Shown piece after piece: positions 19,701 through 27,949 of a stretch of DNA of 64,000 nucleotides (positions are counted from its first letter, which is position 1; the number at the start of each line of letters is the position of its first letter). The notes below the pieces were generated by a model, which was not told where the DNA came from, did no database searches, and saw only the letters and a program-made list of their open reading frames with translations. The stretch is from Verrucomicrobiota bacterium. GTDB lineage: Bacteria; Verrucomicrobiota; Verrucomicrobiia; Opitutales; Opitutaceae. The stretch is from contig JAEKKV010000014.1 in the NCBI GenBank assembly GCA_019510185.1, positions 62,001 to 126,000 of the forward strand, read 5' to 3'. The position numbers were made by a program, and so were the translations under genes.

Positions 19701-20562
19701 CTCGGTTGACGCGTGGAAGGCGGTTTTGGCTGGAATGAAAAATCTGCCTCGCTTGCCCGCATTGCCCAGCACGGCCGCCAATCCCAACACCGCCACCGTT
19801 TTCCCACGCAGCCTTCACCAAAATACGGCGGCCACCTCGCCGCCAACGGGAACCGGCGACGACTCCTACAGCGGCTATCGTCAACTCACCGACACCGAAC
19901 TCACGACGTTGGCGACCGAGATCGTCAAGCAAGTGAGATTGCGCGGTCCCTTTGTGTCCTTGGCTCAATTCGTCAACAGAGCGCTGATTGATGCGACAGC
20001 CGACACCGTCAACGGCCTCGGTCAGGCAGGAGCCCTTCAAAAAGCCATCGATAAAGCCATCAACGCCTCGTTTTCCGTCACGGCCGTAAATAACACGAGT
20101 AGCGACACGTCGAGTGCAGCCATCACGGATAAAGCAACGATTCCGAGTGCGGATGATACCGGCGCCAGCGGCTCCGAGGCAAATGGACGAGGAACCAATT
20201 CGCTCTTCGGTGAAGCAACGCCCTCCAATACCAATCTCCCCACGGCACTCGCCCGCTCCACGGCGATTCCCGGCTGGCTGACCCAAGCTGACGTTCTCCA
20301 AGCCATTGCTCCGGTTATTTCTCCACGCTCGGATACCTTCACGATTCGTACCTACGGAGAGGTCGTCGATCCGGTTAATACAGCGAGCAACGTGGTCCTC
20401 AGCCGTGCCTGGTGCGAAGCGGTGGTCCAGCGCATGCCGGATTATGTGGATAGCTCCAACTCTGCCGAAGTCTCCCTCTCCAGCGCCAAAACCCTTAACC
20501 AAACCTTTGGCCGGCGATTCAAGGTCGTCTCCTTCCGTTGGTTGAGCGCAAACGACATTTAA
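16753..20562 (+). CDS. Large pilin-like surface protein, resembles Verru_Chthon cassette protein A
   Basis: 1269 residues. A basic leader of about 18 residues is followed by ERGFALLITITLLSFLVLLL, a type IV prepilin-like cleavage site (Gly-Phe) and hydrophobic helix; the usual Glu at position 5 of the mature chain is absent, as in GspK/PilX-type minor pilins. A helical stretch rich in Gln/Ala follows (VAANSQQQAQARQNALMALN), then a very long Ser/Thr/Asn-rich exported part. This layout matches what I remember of the Verru_Chthon cassette protein A family, known only from Verrucomicrobia; cassette partners B-D are not next to it. Probably assembled or exported by the pilus-type machinery, whose motor genes lie at 38424-44367. 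Five bp separate it from the next gene. Confidence 0.6.
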   Translation: MVSFSRLFSHRAGRSERGFALLITITLLSFLVLLLVSLSALTRVETQVAANSQQQAQARQNALMALNIALGQLQKYAGPDQRVTATADLAGDANGNRLISPATGTSTTPTTPTNTAGIAPPSTSTGQSNGLVAVRFGTRYWTGVWGNYDAPADIYKQTPNARLLNWLVSGNEDRTFTADVTGSSPTGKISASDGSSATYLPNLSVTALKSSTGATKTTTLSGTTSTTAPTATDTITLSNNKTAVLLAGPNTVGSDSRKLEGLANPERAGDRYIIAPLVSINAPTGSVPGLGSNAAPTLGHYAYWIGDEGVKARINLVDTNASHTDTVNDALARARLVTAPRSGTEVIADVPFIGALTDFSTTAYATWSQTAASASKALAPYQFGFLDSTALTPTTLGRHFNDFTTYSAGIEADSLNGGLRRDLTYYLEKNPPTSAAPNTLWNTTWTGTDGQTAGATQGIIPSSYSPVMNTLSTSDKRVPRWDILRSFYNLPTTSVSGQANSLTGTSADMVNIQPATDTQVGITPVIVQMRLLFGVNADSNSKNLKIMATPIVVLANPYAVKLAVPNGLNFTFKPDSRITTGSGGTFDNRFRIGDANNKKEVFSSGGVLAGTIFNIPASEFPSGGIAPGQAVVFSVQTNAVGAGATITMKSGIPTSYAYAYVNYTGWTGSGASLQIRPWETGGNSTFLVEFTIPGSSQVIQQIGGLNPNRASSNYPSISVNTSTPSDQAVALYEWQYNAPGSLLPGGYTAAGIANTTLRPFADFNPRAGYFRVTNASYIAAPYTQFYGPVTTATVVTDINKDIALNRYWGRDWGAANGTTTKAVFFDVPRRTASELPILSLASLQHANLAAEDIPANAASIATEFGSSLTPPPNPGHQPAYPFGNSYASIFLPRSSARASRTDYFGDNSVSSPNARSYYDISYLLNTAIWDGYFLSSIPQSGAVYDSLNPRLKLTATATATNVRDGQKAAANLTVNGAFNINSTSVDAWKAVLAGMKNLPRLPALPSTAANPNTATVFPRSLHQNTAATSPPTGTGDDSYSGYRQLTDTELTTLATEIVKQVRLRGPFVSLAQFVNRALIDATADTVNGLGQAGALQKAIDKAINASFSVTAVNNTSSDTSSAAITDKATIPSADDTGASGSEANGRGTNSLFGEATPSNTNLPTALARSTAIPGWLTQADVLQAIAPVISPRSDTFTIRTYGEVVDPVNTASNVVLSRAWCEAVVQRMPDYVDSSNSAEVSLSSAKTLNQTFGRRFKVVSFRWLSANDI

Positions 20563-20567
20563 CTTTC

Positions 20568-21326
20568 ATGAAAGCCCTTTTTCTTAGCATCGGTCTCGTG
20601 ACCTGCCTCATACAAGCCGCCAAGGCCCAATCGGAATCGGAAACAACCAGCCCATCCGTGAGCACGGAGTTCACGATTATCGGCGCCTCCGAAGCCATTC
20701 CCGATCTCTCCTATCGCCAAGGTGGCCATTTTCAAAAACTCACCATCCCCGCGTTTGCCCGCTCAAAAATCTACAAGTACTCCGGCCCTGCCCACATGGG
20801 ATTTTATTCAAATACTCCCTCCAGTGAAAAACAGACGTCCGATGCAAAAACCAAAGAGTCCTTGGCGACCTCGGTGACCTTTGAGGCGGGTGTTCAACAC
20901 TACACCGTTATTATCACGGGCCAAAGCGGAAGCTATCAAGCGCAGGCCATCCCCGATGATGAAACCAGCTTCCCCGTCGGCCATGCCCGTTTGTCCAACC
21001 TTTGCCCTGTGTCCGTTGCCATACGATGCAATCAAGGCAGCACCATAACGCTCGCACCCAACCAAAGCACCATTGTCAGTCCCCGTCCCGACAATCTGTT
21101 GATCACCGAAACGGCCTATAGCCAAAATGGAACGTGGAAGAGGGCGAATGACGATTTGGTGCCTGTCCCGACTGATTCGCAGATATCCATTTTCTTCCTT
21201 CAGAGTGATTCCAATCACTTCAAGTCCGTTGATGGAATAAGTCGCAGCCTGCAGATGGTAATCCTGCAGGAAAAACCAGCGGATCGGAACAAGCCCACCA
21301 GCGATTCCTCGATCGCAGCCCGTTAA
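20568..21326 (+). CDS. Secreted protein of unknown function, partner of the pilin-like gene
   Basis: 252 residues from the ATG at 20568; an earlier in-frame start overlaps the previous gene and would bury the signal peptide. The signal peptide MKALFLSIGLVTCLIQAAKA is followed by QSES. The mature part is polar with beta-strand character and no motif I recognise. It begins 5 bp after the large pilin-like gene, so the two form an operon and the product may act in display or assembly of that protein. Codon use is noticeably less GC-biased than in the flanking housekeeping genes, as it is in the upstream gene. Confidence 0.7.
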   Translation: MKALFLSIGLVTCLIQAAKAQSESETTSPSVSTEFTIIGASEAIPDLSYRQGGHFQKLTIPAFARSKIYKYSGPAHMGFYSNTPSSEKQTSDAKTKESLATSVTFEAGVQHYTVIITGQSGSYQAQAIPDDETSFPVGHARLSNLCPVSVAIRCNQGSTITLAPNQSTIVSPRPDNLLITETAYSQNGTWKRANDDLVPVPTDSQISIFFLQSDSNHFKSVDGISRSLQMVILQEKPADRNKPTSDSSIAAR

Positions 21327-21357
21327 AAGCTGCTGCGCACCGGCATGTCGGGATGAC

Positions 21358-21417
21358 TGTTGCTTGATCGGGAGCGAACCCTCTCTTTCGTGGCGGGCAT
21401 AGGCTTGGGGCGGTCGC
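21358..21417 (+). repeat. Direct repeat, copy 1
   Basis: About 60 bp beginning tgttgcttgat and ending cggtcgc, including the shared run ccctctctttcgtggcgggc. By eye it is roughly 90 percent identical to 21630-21688, which is on the same strand about 270 bp away. Confidence 0.8.
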
Positions 21418-21629
21418 CCTCGGCCTGTCCGCCGCGTGACCCCGCCTACCCGATTCGTCCCGCCGTCCGCCTAGAACGCGTCCGCCTCACCGAAACCGCC
21501 TCCAGCTGGGCCGAATATTGGGAATAAGCGCCCGCAAGGAGCACCCAATAACAACAGCCCCCTTCGGCTCAGTCATCGCGCAACGCTCCTGCGAACTCGA
21601 GCTCGCCCCGACCCCTTCGGATCGCCTCT

Positions 21630-21688
21630 GTTGCTTGATTGGAAGCAAACCCTCTCTTTCGTGGCGGGCTATAGCTTGGGCGGTCGCA
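21630..21688 (+). repeat. Direct repeat, copy 2
   Basis: 59 bp, second copy of the repeat at 21358-21417 with a handful of substitutions and a one-base gap near the 3' end. Neither copy is part of a gene. Confidence 0.8.
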
Positions 21689-21863
21689 TCCCTACTTCAG
21701 TTCGGTTCGGCACCATCGCAGATTAAAGCGACTGCGGGTTGCCCTCCGGTTGACCAAGGACAAGTGGCATGTGGCGGGCTGGCCATTGGGGTGTTCAGTT
21801 TGATGTAGGTGATCTTGCACGGGGGCTTTCCGCCTGCTATGGTTGGCCTGCGGGGTTCACCTC

Positions 21864-24719
21864 TTACGCCCGACTCCACTTTTTGAGCGCTTGGCCGGTA
21901 AGGCTGCGGGGTTCGGCTTCGATTTCGGGGCGGGCGCCGGCGTAGACGATTTCGCCGCCGGCGGTGCCGCCACCCGGGCCAAGGTCGATGATCCAGTCGG
22001 CCAGATTGATCACATCGAGGTTGTGCTCGATCACGATCAGGGTGTTGCCGGCGTCACGCAGCTTAAAGAGCAGGTCCATGAGGTGCTGGATGTCCACCCA
22101 GTGCAGTCCGGTCGTGGGTTCGTCGAGGATGTAGAGCGTGTTCCCTTGCTGGCGCTTGCTCAGCTCCAGCGAGAGCTTCAGGCGCTGGGCCTCGCCGCCG
22201 GAGAGCGTGGTGGCGGACTGACCGAGCGCGAGGTAACCGAGACCCACGGCGTTGAGCGTCTCCAGCTTGTCCATCACGCGGGGAATGTTTCGAAAGAGCT
22301 GCATGGCGTCGCGCACCGTCATGTCGAGGACGTCGGCGATGGACTTGCCGTGAAAGAGGATCTCCAAGGTCTCGCGGTTGAAACGGCGTCCGTCGCAACT
22401 CGGGCAGGGCGCGTAGGCGTCGGCCATGAATTGCATGTCGAGGGTAATGACGCCGTCGCCCTGGCAGCGTTCGCACCGGCCGCCGCGCACGTTGAAGGAG
22501 AAGCGGCTGGCTTTGTAGCCGCGCACCTTGGCCAAGGGCACCTGGGCGAAAAGATCCCGCAGCAGATCGAGCAGCTTGGTGTAGGTGGCGGGATTGGAGC
22601 GCGGCGAGCGGCCGATGGGCGACTGGTCCACCTGCACGAGTTTCTCGAAGAGATCGAGGTTCTCGATGTGGCGGTGCTTGCCGGGAATGATCTTGGCGCC
22701 GTTGAGCTTTCGGGCGGCAGCGGCGGCGAGCACATCGTTGACGAGCGTGCTCTTGCCCGAGCCGGACACGCCGGTGACGGCGGTGAGCAGGCCGACCGGA
22801 AAGCGGGCGTCGACGTCGCGGAGATTGTTGGCGCGGGCCTGGCGGACGGTGAGAAAGGTGCCGTCGCTTTTCTTGGTCTTGGCGTCCTTCACGACGCGGA
22901 TCTTGCGCGCGAGATACGGGCCGGTGCGCGAGACGCTGGGTGGCGCGGCCATGAGCGCGGCGGGCGGGCCTTGGAAGAGGAGTTGGCCGCCCTCGGTGCC
23001 GGCCTCGGGTCCGAGTTCGACGATCTCGTCGGCGATGCGCATGGTGTCCTCGTCGTGCTCGACCACGAGGACGGTGTTGCCGCGGTCGCGCAGCTCGCGG
23101 AGCGTATCGAGGAGCTTTTGGTTGTCGTGCGGATGCAGGCCGATGCTCGGCTCGTCGAGGACGTAGATGACGCCCATGAGCCCCATGCCGAGCTGGGTGG
23201 CGAGCCGCACGCGCTGGGCTTCCCCACCGGAAAGGGTGTCGTAGTCGCGCTCCAAGGTGAGATAGCCCAACCCGGTCTCCAGGAGAAAGCGCAGCCGCTG
23301 CTCGATGCCGGTGACGATGTCGCGCAGGGCGTCGCTCGACGCGAGCGCCTCCGCCAGCGACGCGGTGAACGCATGGGCGTCGCCCACGTCCATCGCAAAA
23401 AACTCGGGGAGCGTGCGACCGGCGACGCGCACGGAACCGCTGCGGGCGTTGAGCCGCGTGCCGTGGCACTCGGGGCATTCGCCGCTCACCATGTATGTGG
23501 TGAGGCGGGCGCGGAAGCCCTCGCTGTCGGTCTCGCGCCAACTTTCCTCCAGATCGGCGAGAATGCCGGGGAACGGCAGGGCGCGGGGTTCGCGCATGCG
23601 CTTGAGCTTAAAGGCGAACAACCGCTCCCCCGCCCCGTTGAGCAACGTGTCGCGGATCGGCTCCGACAGATCCCGCCAAGGTGTGTCGGCATCGAACGGC
23701 AGTTGTTCGGCGAGCTGCTTGAGCTGGGCGTTGTGCTTGATGATGAGATTTTTTCCGCCGATGCGCCAAGGCTTGATCGCGCCTTCGCGGACAGACTTCG
23801 CCGGATCGGGCACGACCAGTTCGGGCACGAAGCGAAGTTTGCGGCCGAGTCCGCCGCAGGTGCCGCACGCGCCTTCGGAGTGGTTGAAGGAAAAATGGCG
23901 CGGGGTGAGTTTCTCGAAGGTGTCGCCGCACAGCTCACAGGCGAGTGCCTGGCGGAGGGTGAGCTCGCGCCAGGGAGCGTCGGCGGATTTTTGCGCGAGG
24001 ACGAAGGCGCGGTCCTTGCCCTCGCGAAAGGCGAGTTCGAGCGAATCGGCCAGGCGGCTGCGCTGGTCGGCCGCGGCCACGAGGCGGTCGATCACGAGGT
24101 CCACCTGGATCTCTTTCGCGCCGGCGCCGGTCGGCAGGAGGTGCGGGTCGTCGAGGTTCTTGACCTCGCCATCGAGCCGCACGCGCTGGAAGCCACGCTG
24201 GCGCAGGCGGGGCAATTCGTCGCGGAGGACACTGGGTTTGGCGCGAAGCGCGGGGGCGAGCAGGAGGATGCGTTCGCCGGGGACTTCACGGAGAACGCGG
24301 GCGACATTGTCGTCGAGCGAGCGCAGGATGACGCGGCCGCCGTCCTTGGGGCAGCGTTGCTCGCCGTGCAGCGCCCAGAGCAGGCGGGCGTAGTCGGCGA
24401 TCTCCGTGACGGTGGCGATGGTGCTGCGCGGGGAGCCGCCGCCGGTGCGCTGCTCGATGGCGAGGACGGGCGAGAGACCGTGGATGAAATCGACGTCGGG
24501 CCGCTTGAGTTGCTCGAGGACCTGGCGGGCCTGGGTGGAGAGCGACTCCATGTATTTCCGGTAGCCCTCGGCGTAGATCGTGTCGAAGGCGAGCGACGAC
24601 TTGCCCGAGCCGGAAGGGCCGGTGATGACCACGAGCTTCCCGCGCGGGAGGCGCAGCTCGAGGTTCTTCAGGTTGTGCTCACGGGCACCTTTGACGTGGA
24701 TGTGGGTCGCGGCCTGCAT
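21864..24719 (-). CDS. uvrA: UvrA-type excinuclease ABC subunit A
   Basis: 951 residues from the ATG at 24719 (a TTG eight codons earlier is possible). Two ABC ATPase halves are present: Walker [10 protein letters not shown] at 34-41 and [11 protein letters not shown] in the second half, each with an LSGGEAQR signature. Cysteine pairs of the zinc modules are kept: CELCGD/CGTCGG, CPECHG, and CERCQG/CPSCDG. UvrA scans DNA for bulky damage and loads UvrB. The region after the first signature reads [22 protein letters not shown], which departs from the usual RNPRSTVGTVTEIYDYLR, so this may be a second, divergent UvrA. uvrB and uvrC are not adjacent. Confidence 0.88.
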   Translation of the reverse strand: MQAATHIHVKGAREHNLKNLELRLPRGKLVVITGPSGSGKSSLAFDTIYAEGYRKYMESLSTQARQVLEQLKRPDVDFIHGLSPVLAIEQRTGGGSPRSTIATVTEIADYARLLWALHGEQRCPKDGGRVILRSLDDNVARVLREVPGERILLLAPALRAKPSVLRDELPRLRQRGFQRVRLDGEVKNLDDPHLLPTGAGAKEIQVDLVIDRLVAAADQRSRLADSLELAFREGKDRAFVLAQKSADAPWRELTLRQALACELCGDTFEKLTPRHFSFNHSEGACGTCGGLGRKLRFVPELVVPDPAKSVREGAIKPWRIGGKNLIIKHNAQLKQLAEQLPFDADTPWRDLSEPIRDTLLNGAGERLFAFKLKRMREPRALPFPGILADLEESWRETDSEGFRARLTTYMVSGECPECHGTRLNARSGSVRVAGRTLPEFFAMDVGDAHAFTASLAEALASSDALRDIVTGIEQRLRFLLETGLGYLTLERDYDTLSGGEAQRVRLATQLGMGLMGVIYVLDEPSIGLHPHDNQKLLDTLRELRDRGNTVLVVEHDEDTMRIADEIVELGPEAGTEGGQLLFQGPPAALMAAPPSVSRTGPYLARKIRVVKDAKTKKSDGTFLTVRQARANNLRDVDARFPVGLLTAVTGVSGSGKSTLVNDVLAAAAARKLNGAKIIPGKHRHIENLDLFEKLVQVDQSPIGRSPRSNPATYTKLLDLLRDLFAQVPLAKVRGYKASRFSFNVRGGRCERCQGDGVITLDMQFMADAYAPCPSCDGRRFNRETLEILFHGKSIADVLDMTVRDAMQLFRNIPRVMDKLETLNAVGLGYLALGQSATTLSGGEAQRLKLSLELSKRQQGNTLYILDEPTTGLHWVDIQHLMDLLFKLRDAGNTLIVIEHNLDVINLADWIIDLGPGGGTAGGEIVYAGARPEIEAEPRSLTGQALKKWSRA

Positions 24720-24802
24720 GCGGGCAATCGACACGTTACGCAAACTGCGGCGAAAGCAAGGCGGCAGACCGGAGAAAGCGGCGGGGGCGGTTAACCGCTG
24801 AT

Positions 24803-24826
24803 GGGTTTCATCAAGGGATGAAACCC
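24803..24826. promoter_or_regulatory. Palindrome in the uvrA / AI-2E transporter divergent region
   Basis: Perfect 10-bp arms gggtttcatc / gatgaaaccc with a 4-nt centre, in the 256-bp gap between two divergently transcribed genes. There is no T-run on either side, so an operator or leader hairpin is more likely than a terminator. Confidence 0.4.
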
Positions 24827-24975
24827 TGAAAGGTGCCGCGCCTTATCGTCGCGACGAATCAATCACGGGCCTGCTGATCGCAGGCTGAAGCCGCCATCGG
24901 CAGCGCCCTCGCCTTCCCTCCTTTCCTCCGCCTTTCGGCTGGCGTCGGGGGCGGGAGGCGATTGTTCTCGGGCGC

Positions 24976-26151
24976 ATGGCTGATTCCGAATCCACGGCTC
25001 CCCGTCTGTTAACCCGGGGGCAACGTCGCATGGTGGGTTTTTCCCTGGGGCTTTTCGCACTGGTGGCGTCGATCGCGCTGCTCGCGGGCGTGATCGTGGT
25101 GCTGTCCCTGCTCCTGGGAATTTTTGCTGGCGTGCTCTGGCCCCTTGCGGTGGCCGGCATCATGGCGCTGATCATGCGACCGCTCGTGGAAGTCGTGGAG
25201 TTGAGGCTGAGATTGCAGCGCCTGAGCGCGGTGATCGTGCTCTACGGCGTGTTCGTGCTGCTGGTGGGCGGGGTGCTGTTCGTCATCGTGCCGCCCCTCG
25301 TCGAGCAGATCCTGGACTTCATCGCGTTCCTGCCGACGTTCTGGGTGCGGGCGATGCACTATATCGAAATCAACTATCCTTCCTGGATCGCGCTCGCGCA
25401 GCGCCAGCTGGAGAACGAGACGGTCAAGCGGATCGTCACCGGCATGGTCGTCGAGGCACGGCAGCTGGCCGAGCAGGCCCTGCCCACGTTGAAGTCCGCC
25501 GGGGTGGGCGCGCTCAACATCTTTGCGTTCATCACGCACCTGGCGGTGGTGCCGATCTATCTTTTCTTTTTCCTGCTTTCGAGCCGTGAGCCGGGCCGCG
25601 ATCTCGGCCGGCACCTGCCCTTCCTCAAGCCCGACGTGCGCGCCGATGTGGTTTTTCTCGTGCGCGAGTTCATTGCGATCGTCGTTTCCTTTTTCCGCGG
25701 GCAGTTGCTCATCGGCCTCATCATGGGCGCGCTGCTGGCGATCGGATTTTCCATCGTGGGCCTGAAGTTCGGCCTCTTCATCGGCCTTGGTCTGGGCGTG
25801 CTCAACATCGTGCCCTACCTCGGCACCATTCTCGGCCTGAGCATCGCGCTGCCGCTGGCGTTCTTCCAGCCCGGCGGCGGCGTCCCGGAGGTGGGGCTGG
25901 TGCTCGGCGTGTTCTGCCTCGTGCAGATGATCGAGGGCTGGTTCCTCACGCCCAAGATCATGGGCCACCGCACCGGGCTGCATCCGGTGATGATCATCGT
26001 GGCGATCTTCTTCTGGGGCACGGCGCTGAACGGCATCCTCGGCATGGTGCTGGCGATCCCGCTCACGGCGTTTTTCGTGACCGCATGGCGTCTGGTGAAG
26101 CACAAGTATTTCAAGGTTGAGACCCCGCCCGAAACGACGCCGACGCCATGA
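24976..26151 (+). CDS. AI-2E family transporter (PerM-like)
   Basis: 391 residues with the family's pattern: two or three N-terminal membrane helices (residues about 20-70), a hydrophilic stretch of about 80 residues in the middle (VEQILDFIAFLPTFWVRAM onward), and a C-terminal block of helices containing GLGLGVLNIVPYLGTILG and the loop before TGLHPVMIIVAIFFWG. Members include autoinducer-2 exporters and Na+/H+-type antiporters, so the substrate is not fixed by homology. It overlaps the DoxX gene by 4 bp (ATGA), which implies a shared transcript. Confidence 0.9.
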   Translation: MADSESTAPRLLTRGQRRMVGFSLGLFALVASIALLAGVIVVLSLLLGIFAGVLWPLAVAGIMALIMRPLVEVVELRLRLQRLSAVIVLYGVFVLLVGGVLFVIVPPLVEQILDFIAFLPTFWVRAMHYIEINYPSWIALAQRQLENETVKRIVTGMVVEARQLAEQALPTLKSAGVGALNIFAFITHLAVVPIYLFFFLLSSREPGRDLGRHLPFLKPDVRADVVFLVREFIAIVVSFFRGQLLIGLIMGALLAIGFSIVGLKFGLFIGLGLGVLNIVPYLGTILGLSIALPLAFFQPGGGVPEVGLVLGVFCLVQMIEGWFLTPKIMGHRTGLHPVMIIVAIFFWGTALNGILGMVLAIPLTAFFVTAWRLVKHKYFKVETPPETTPTP

Positions 26152-26564
26152 ACGTAAAATGGAAATCCCTGGATAAGTGCGCGGACTTCGGCCTGCTCGT
26201 GACTCGCGCCGGGATCGGAGCGCTTTTTCTGATCGTGCACGGATTTCCGAAACTGGCCGGCGGGGCCGCCCAATGGGCGTCGGTGGGCCGGGCGGTGAGT
26301 TATCTCGGGATCAAATTCGGGTACACCGGCTGGGGCTTCGCCGCGACCCTCGCGGAAACATTGGGCGGACTCCTGCTCATCCTCGGCTTCGCGCATCGCC
26401 CGGCCGCACTCGTGCTTTTCGTCACGATGATCGTGGCCACGATCTGGGAATATTATCCTTTCGGAGGCTGGGATGCGGCCGCGCACCCGGCGGCGCTGGC
26501 GGTGGTCTGCCTCGGGCTGGTCTTCACCGGCCCGGGAAAATACTCGCTGGACGCGGGAAATTAA
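26148..26564 (+). CDS. DoxX family membrane protein
   Basis: 138 residues with four predicted membrane helices. The first is typical of the family (GLLVTRAGIGALFLIVHGFPKLAGG), and the second half has LAETLGGLLLILGFAHRPAALVL. DoxX-like proteins are small inner-membrane proteins tied to redox or stress functions in some bacteria, but most have no defined activity. The start overlaps the stop of the AI-2E transporter gene (ATGA), and the DUF3108 gene follows 34 bp later, suggesting a three-gene operon. Confidence 0.85.
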   Translation: MNVKWKSLDKCADFGLLVTRAGIGALFLIVHGFPKLAGGAAQWASVGRAVSYLGIKFGYTGWGFAATLAETLGGLLLILGFAHRPAALVLFVTMIVATIWEYYPFGGWDAAAHPAALAVVCLGLVFTGPGKYSLDAGN

Positions 26565-26598
26565 GTCTTCGTGCCGGCATGCCGCCCCGGGCGAATTC

Positions 26599-27378
26599 AT
26601 GACCCTGCTCCGCTTCATCCTCCTTGGCCTCGCGCTGTGCGCGCCGGCCCTGGCCGACGGCGTGACGGCCCTGCGCGATGGCGAAGCGTACACCTACCGG
26701 GTGAGCTGGGGCCCCTTCGGCAGCGCCGGCGAAATCAAAGTCGCGGCCGCCAAGGAAACCGCCGACGGCGTCCCCCACCTTCGCATCACCACCCGTACGA
26801 GCACGCGCGGAATGGTCCGCCTGCTCTTCCCCTTCGACGGATCGGGCGACTCGTTGTTCGACTTGCGCGACGGACGTCTGCTCGAAGCCCAGGCCAAGAC
26901 GCAGGCCCGCAAGGAGCGCACGCAGGCCTCCATCGTCTTCGACTACACGCAGGCGACAGCGAGCTATACCGATTACCTGAAGCCCAAGCGCAGCTCCACC
27001 CTGGCGCTGCCGGACGGACAGTTGACAGACTTTATCACGAGCCTGATCCAGGCTCGCAGTTGGAATCTCACTCCGGGTCAATCGCACGAGGCCGTCGTGT
27101 TGTTCGACAATGAATTTTACACGCTGAACATCACCGCTGAGCGGATCGAGACGGTCGAGACCGCCCATGGAAAAAAATCCGCGCTGCTGCTCGTGCCCCG
27201 CATGATCGGCACGCCCAAGGGCATGTTCCGGAAGGGCGGTGAAGTGCACGTCTGGATCTCTGACGACGGCGCGCGGCTGCCGGTGCGCTTCGAGGTGAGG
27301 CTGCCGGTCGGCACGGCCGTCGCGCTGCTCACCGAGCACCACGAGCCGGCCGCGCAGGTGGCGCGACTGGACCGCTAA
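26599..27378 (+). CDS. DUF3108-like secreted protein
   Basis: 259 residues. The ATG at 26599 gives a clean signal peptide (MTLLRFILLGLALCAPALA-DG); the frame extends upstream but that part is DoxX sequence in another frame. The mature part follows the DUF3108 pattern: a YRVSWGPFGSAGEI strand near the start, the conserved arginine-rich and DYTQATASYTDY region, and a C-terminal HVWISDDGARLPVRFE strand. These are periplasmic or outer-membrane-associated proteins of lipid-binding-like fold whose function is unknown. The last 50 bp overlap the 3' end of the glycosylase gene on the opposite strand. Confidence 0.8.
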   Translation: MTLLRFILLGLALCAPALADGVTALRDGEAYTYRVSWGPFGSAGEIKVAAAKETADGVPHLRITTRTSTRGMVRLLFPFDGSGDSLFDLRDGRLLEAQAKTQARKERTQASIVFDYTQATASYTDYLKPKRSSTLALPDGQLTDFITSLIQARSWNLTPGQSHEAVVLFDNEFYTLNITAERIETVETAHGKKSALLLVPRMIGTPKGMFRKGGEVHVWISDDGARLPVRFEVRLPVGTAVALLTEHHEPAAQVARLDR

Positions 27379-27907
27379 TCTTGGGCTCGTAGTAAAACCG
27401 CCACGGTTTGCCCGCCCATAGCGGACCGGCGTAGTCCACCCCGATGCGCGGGGATTTCCGGATGGCGCCGCGCGGCAGCCGAAAGCCGTCGTCCTCCAGC
27501 CACAATCCACCCGCCGGCGTCGCGGGGCGGGCGTTGAAACGCCGGTCGATGCCAAACGCGCGGGTGAGTTTCCCGGGGCCGGACACGCCTTCGACGCCGC
27601 GGATGAGAATGGCGGACGGATGATCCCGCGGGCCCGTCACGAGGTTGAGCATCTCGTGGATCCCGTAGCAGAGGTAGACATACCAGACGCCGCCCTCGCC
27701 ATACATGACCTGGTTGCGCGGCGTGCGCCCCCTGCTGGCGTGGGAGGCCTTGTCTCGCTCGCCGTGATACACCTCGACCTCGCAGATCCGCGCGCGCCGG
27801 ACCACGCCGTCGGAGCCGGCGACCACAAGCAGCTTGCCGAGCAACCGGCGCGCAAGGGCAACCGTATTTCTCGATTGGATGGCTTTGGCTTCTATTTCGG
27901 CGGACAT
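27329..27907 (-). CDS. DNA-3-methyladenine glycosylase (AAG/MPG type)
   Basis: 192 residues, usual for the bacterial AAG family. The signature run covers residues 44-90: EVYHGERDKASHASRG, then TPRNQVMYGEGGVWYVY, CYGIHEMLNLV, holding the catalytic Glu and the tyrosine and histidine that line the flipped-base pocket. It removes alkylated purines from DNA and starts base excision repair. The ATG at 27907 gives a family-like N-terminus; the open frame upstream is a shadow of the divergent MFS gene. Its 3' end overlaps the DUF3108 gene convergently by 50 bp. Confidence 0.92.
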   Translation of the reverse strand: MSAEIEAKAIQSRNTVALARRLLGKLLVVAGSDGVVRRARICEVEVYHGERDKASHASRGRTPRNQVMYGEGGVWYVYLCYGIHEMLNLVTGPRDHPSAILIRGVEGVSGPGKLTRAFGIDRRFNARPATPAGGLWLEDDGFRLPRGAIRKSPRIGVDYAGPLWAGKPWRFYYEPKISGPVAPPARPARGAR

Positions 27908-27949
27908 GCGCTTTGGATGGAAACCTAAGCAACGCCGCCGCCTCCCGCA

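Larger units (their letters stand above)
21327..21863. other. 537-bp gene-free stretch with a direct repeat
   Basis: No convincing coding region, tRNA or terminator is visible between the secreted protein gene and uvrA. Short open frames here have no family features and their codon use is irregular. The notable content is the imperfect direct repeat at 21358-21417 and 21630-21688. No inverted terminal repeats or transposase remnants were recognised. Confidence 0.6.

Noticed and set aside
21843..24794. Open plus-strand frame of 983 codons antisense to uvrA
   Set aside because: The minus-strand UvrA is unmistakable; the antisense translation lacks any motif and reflects strong third-position GC bias.
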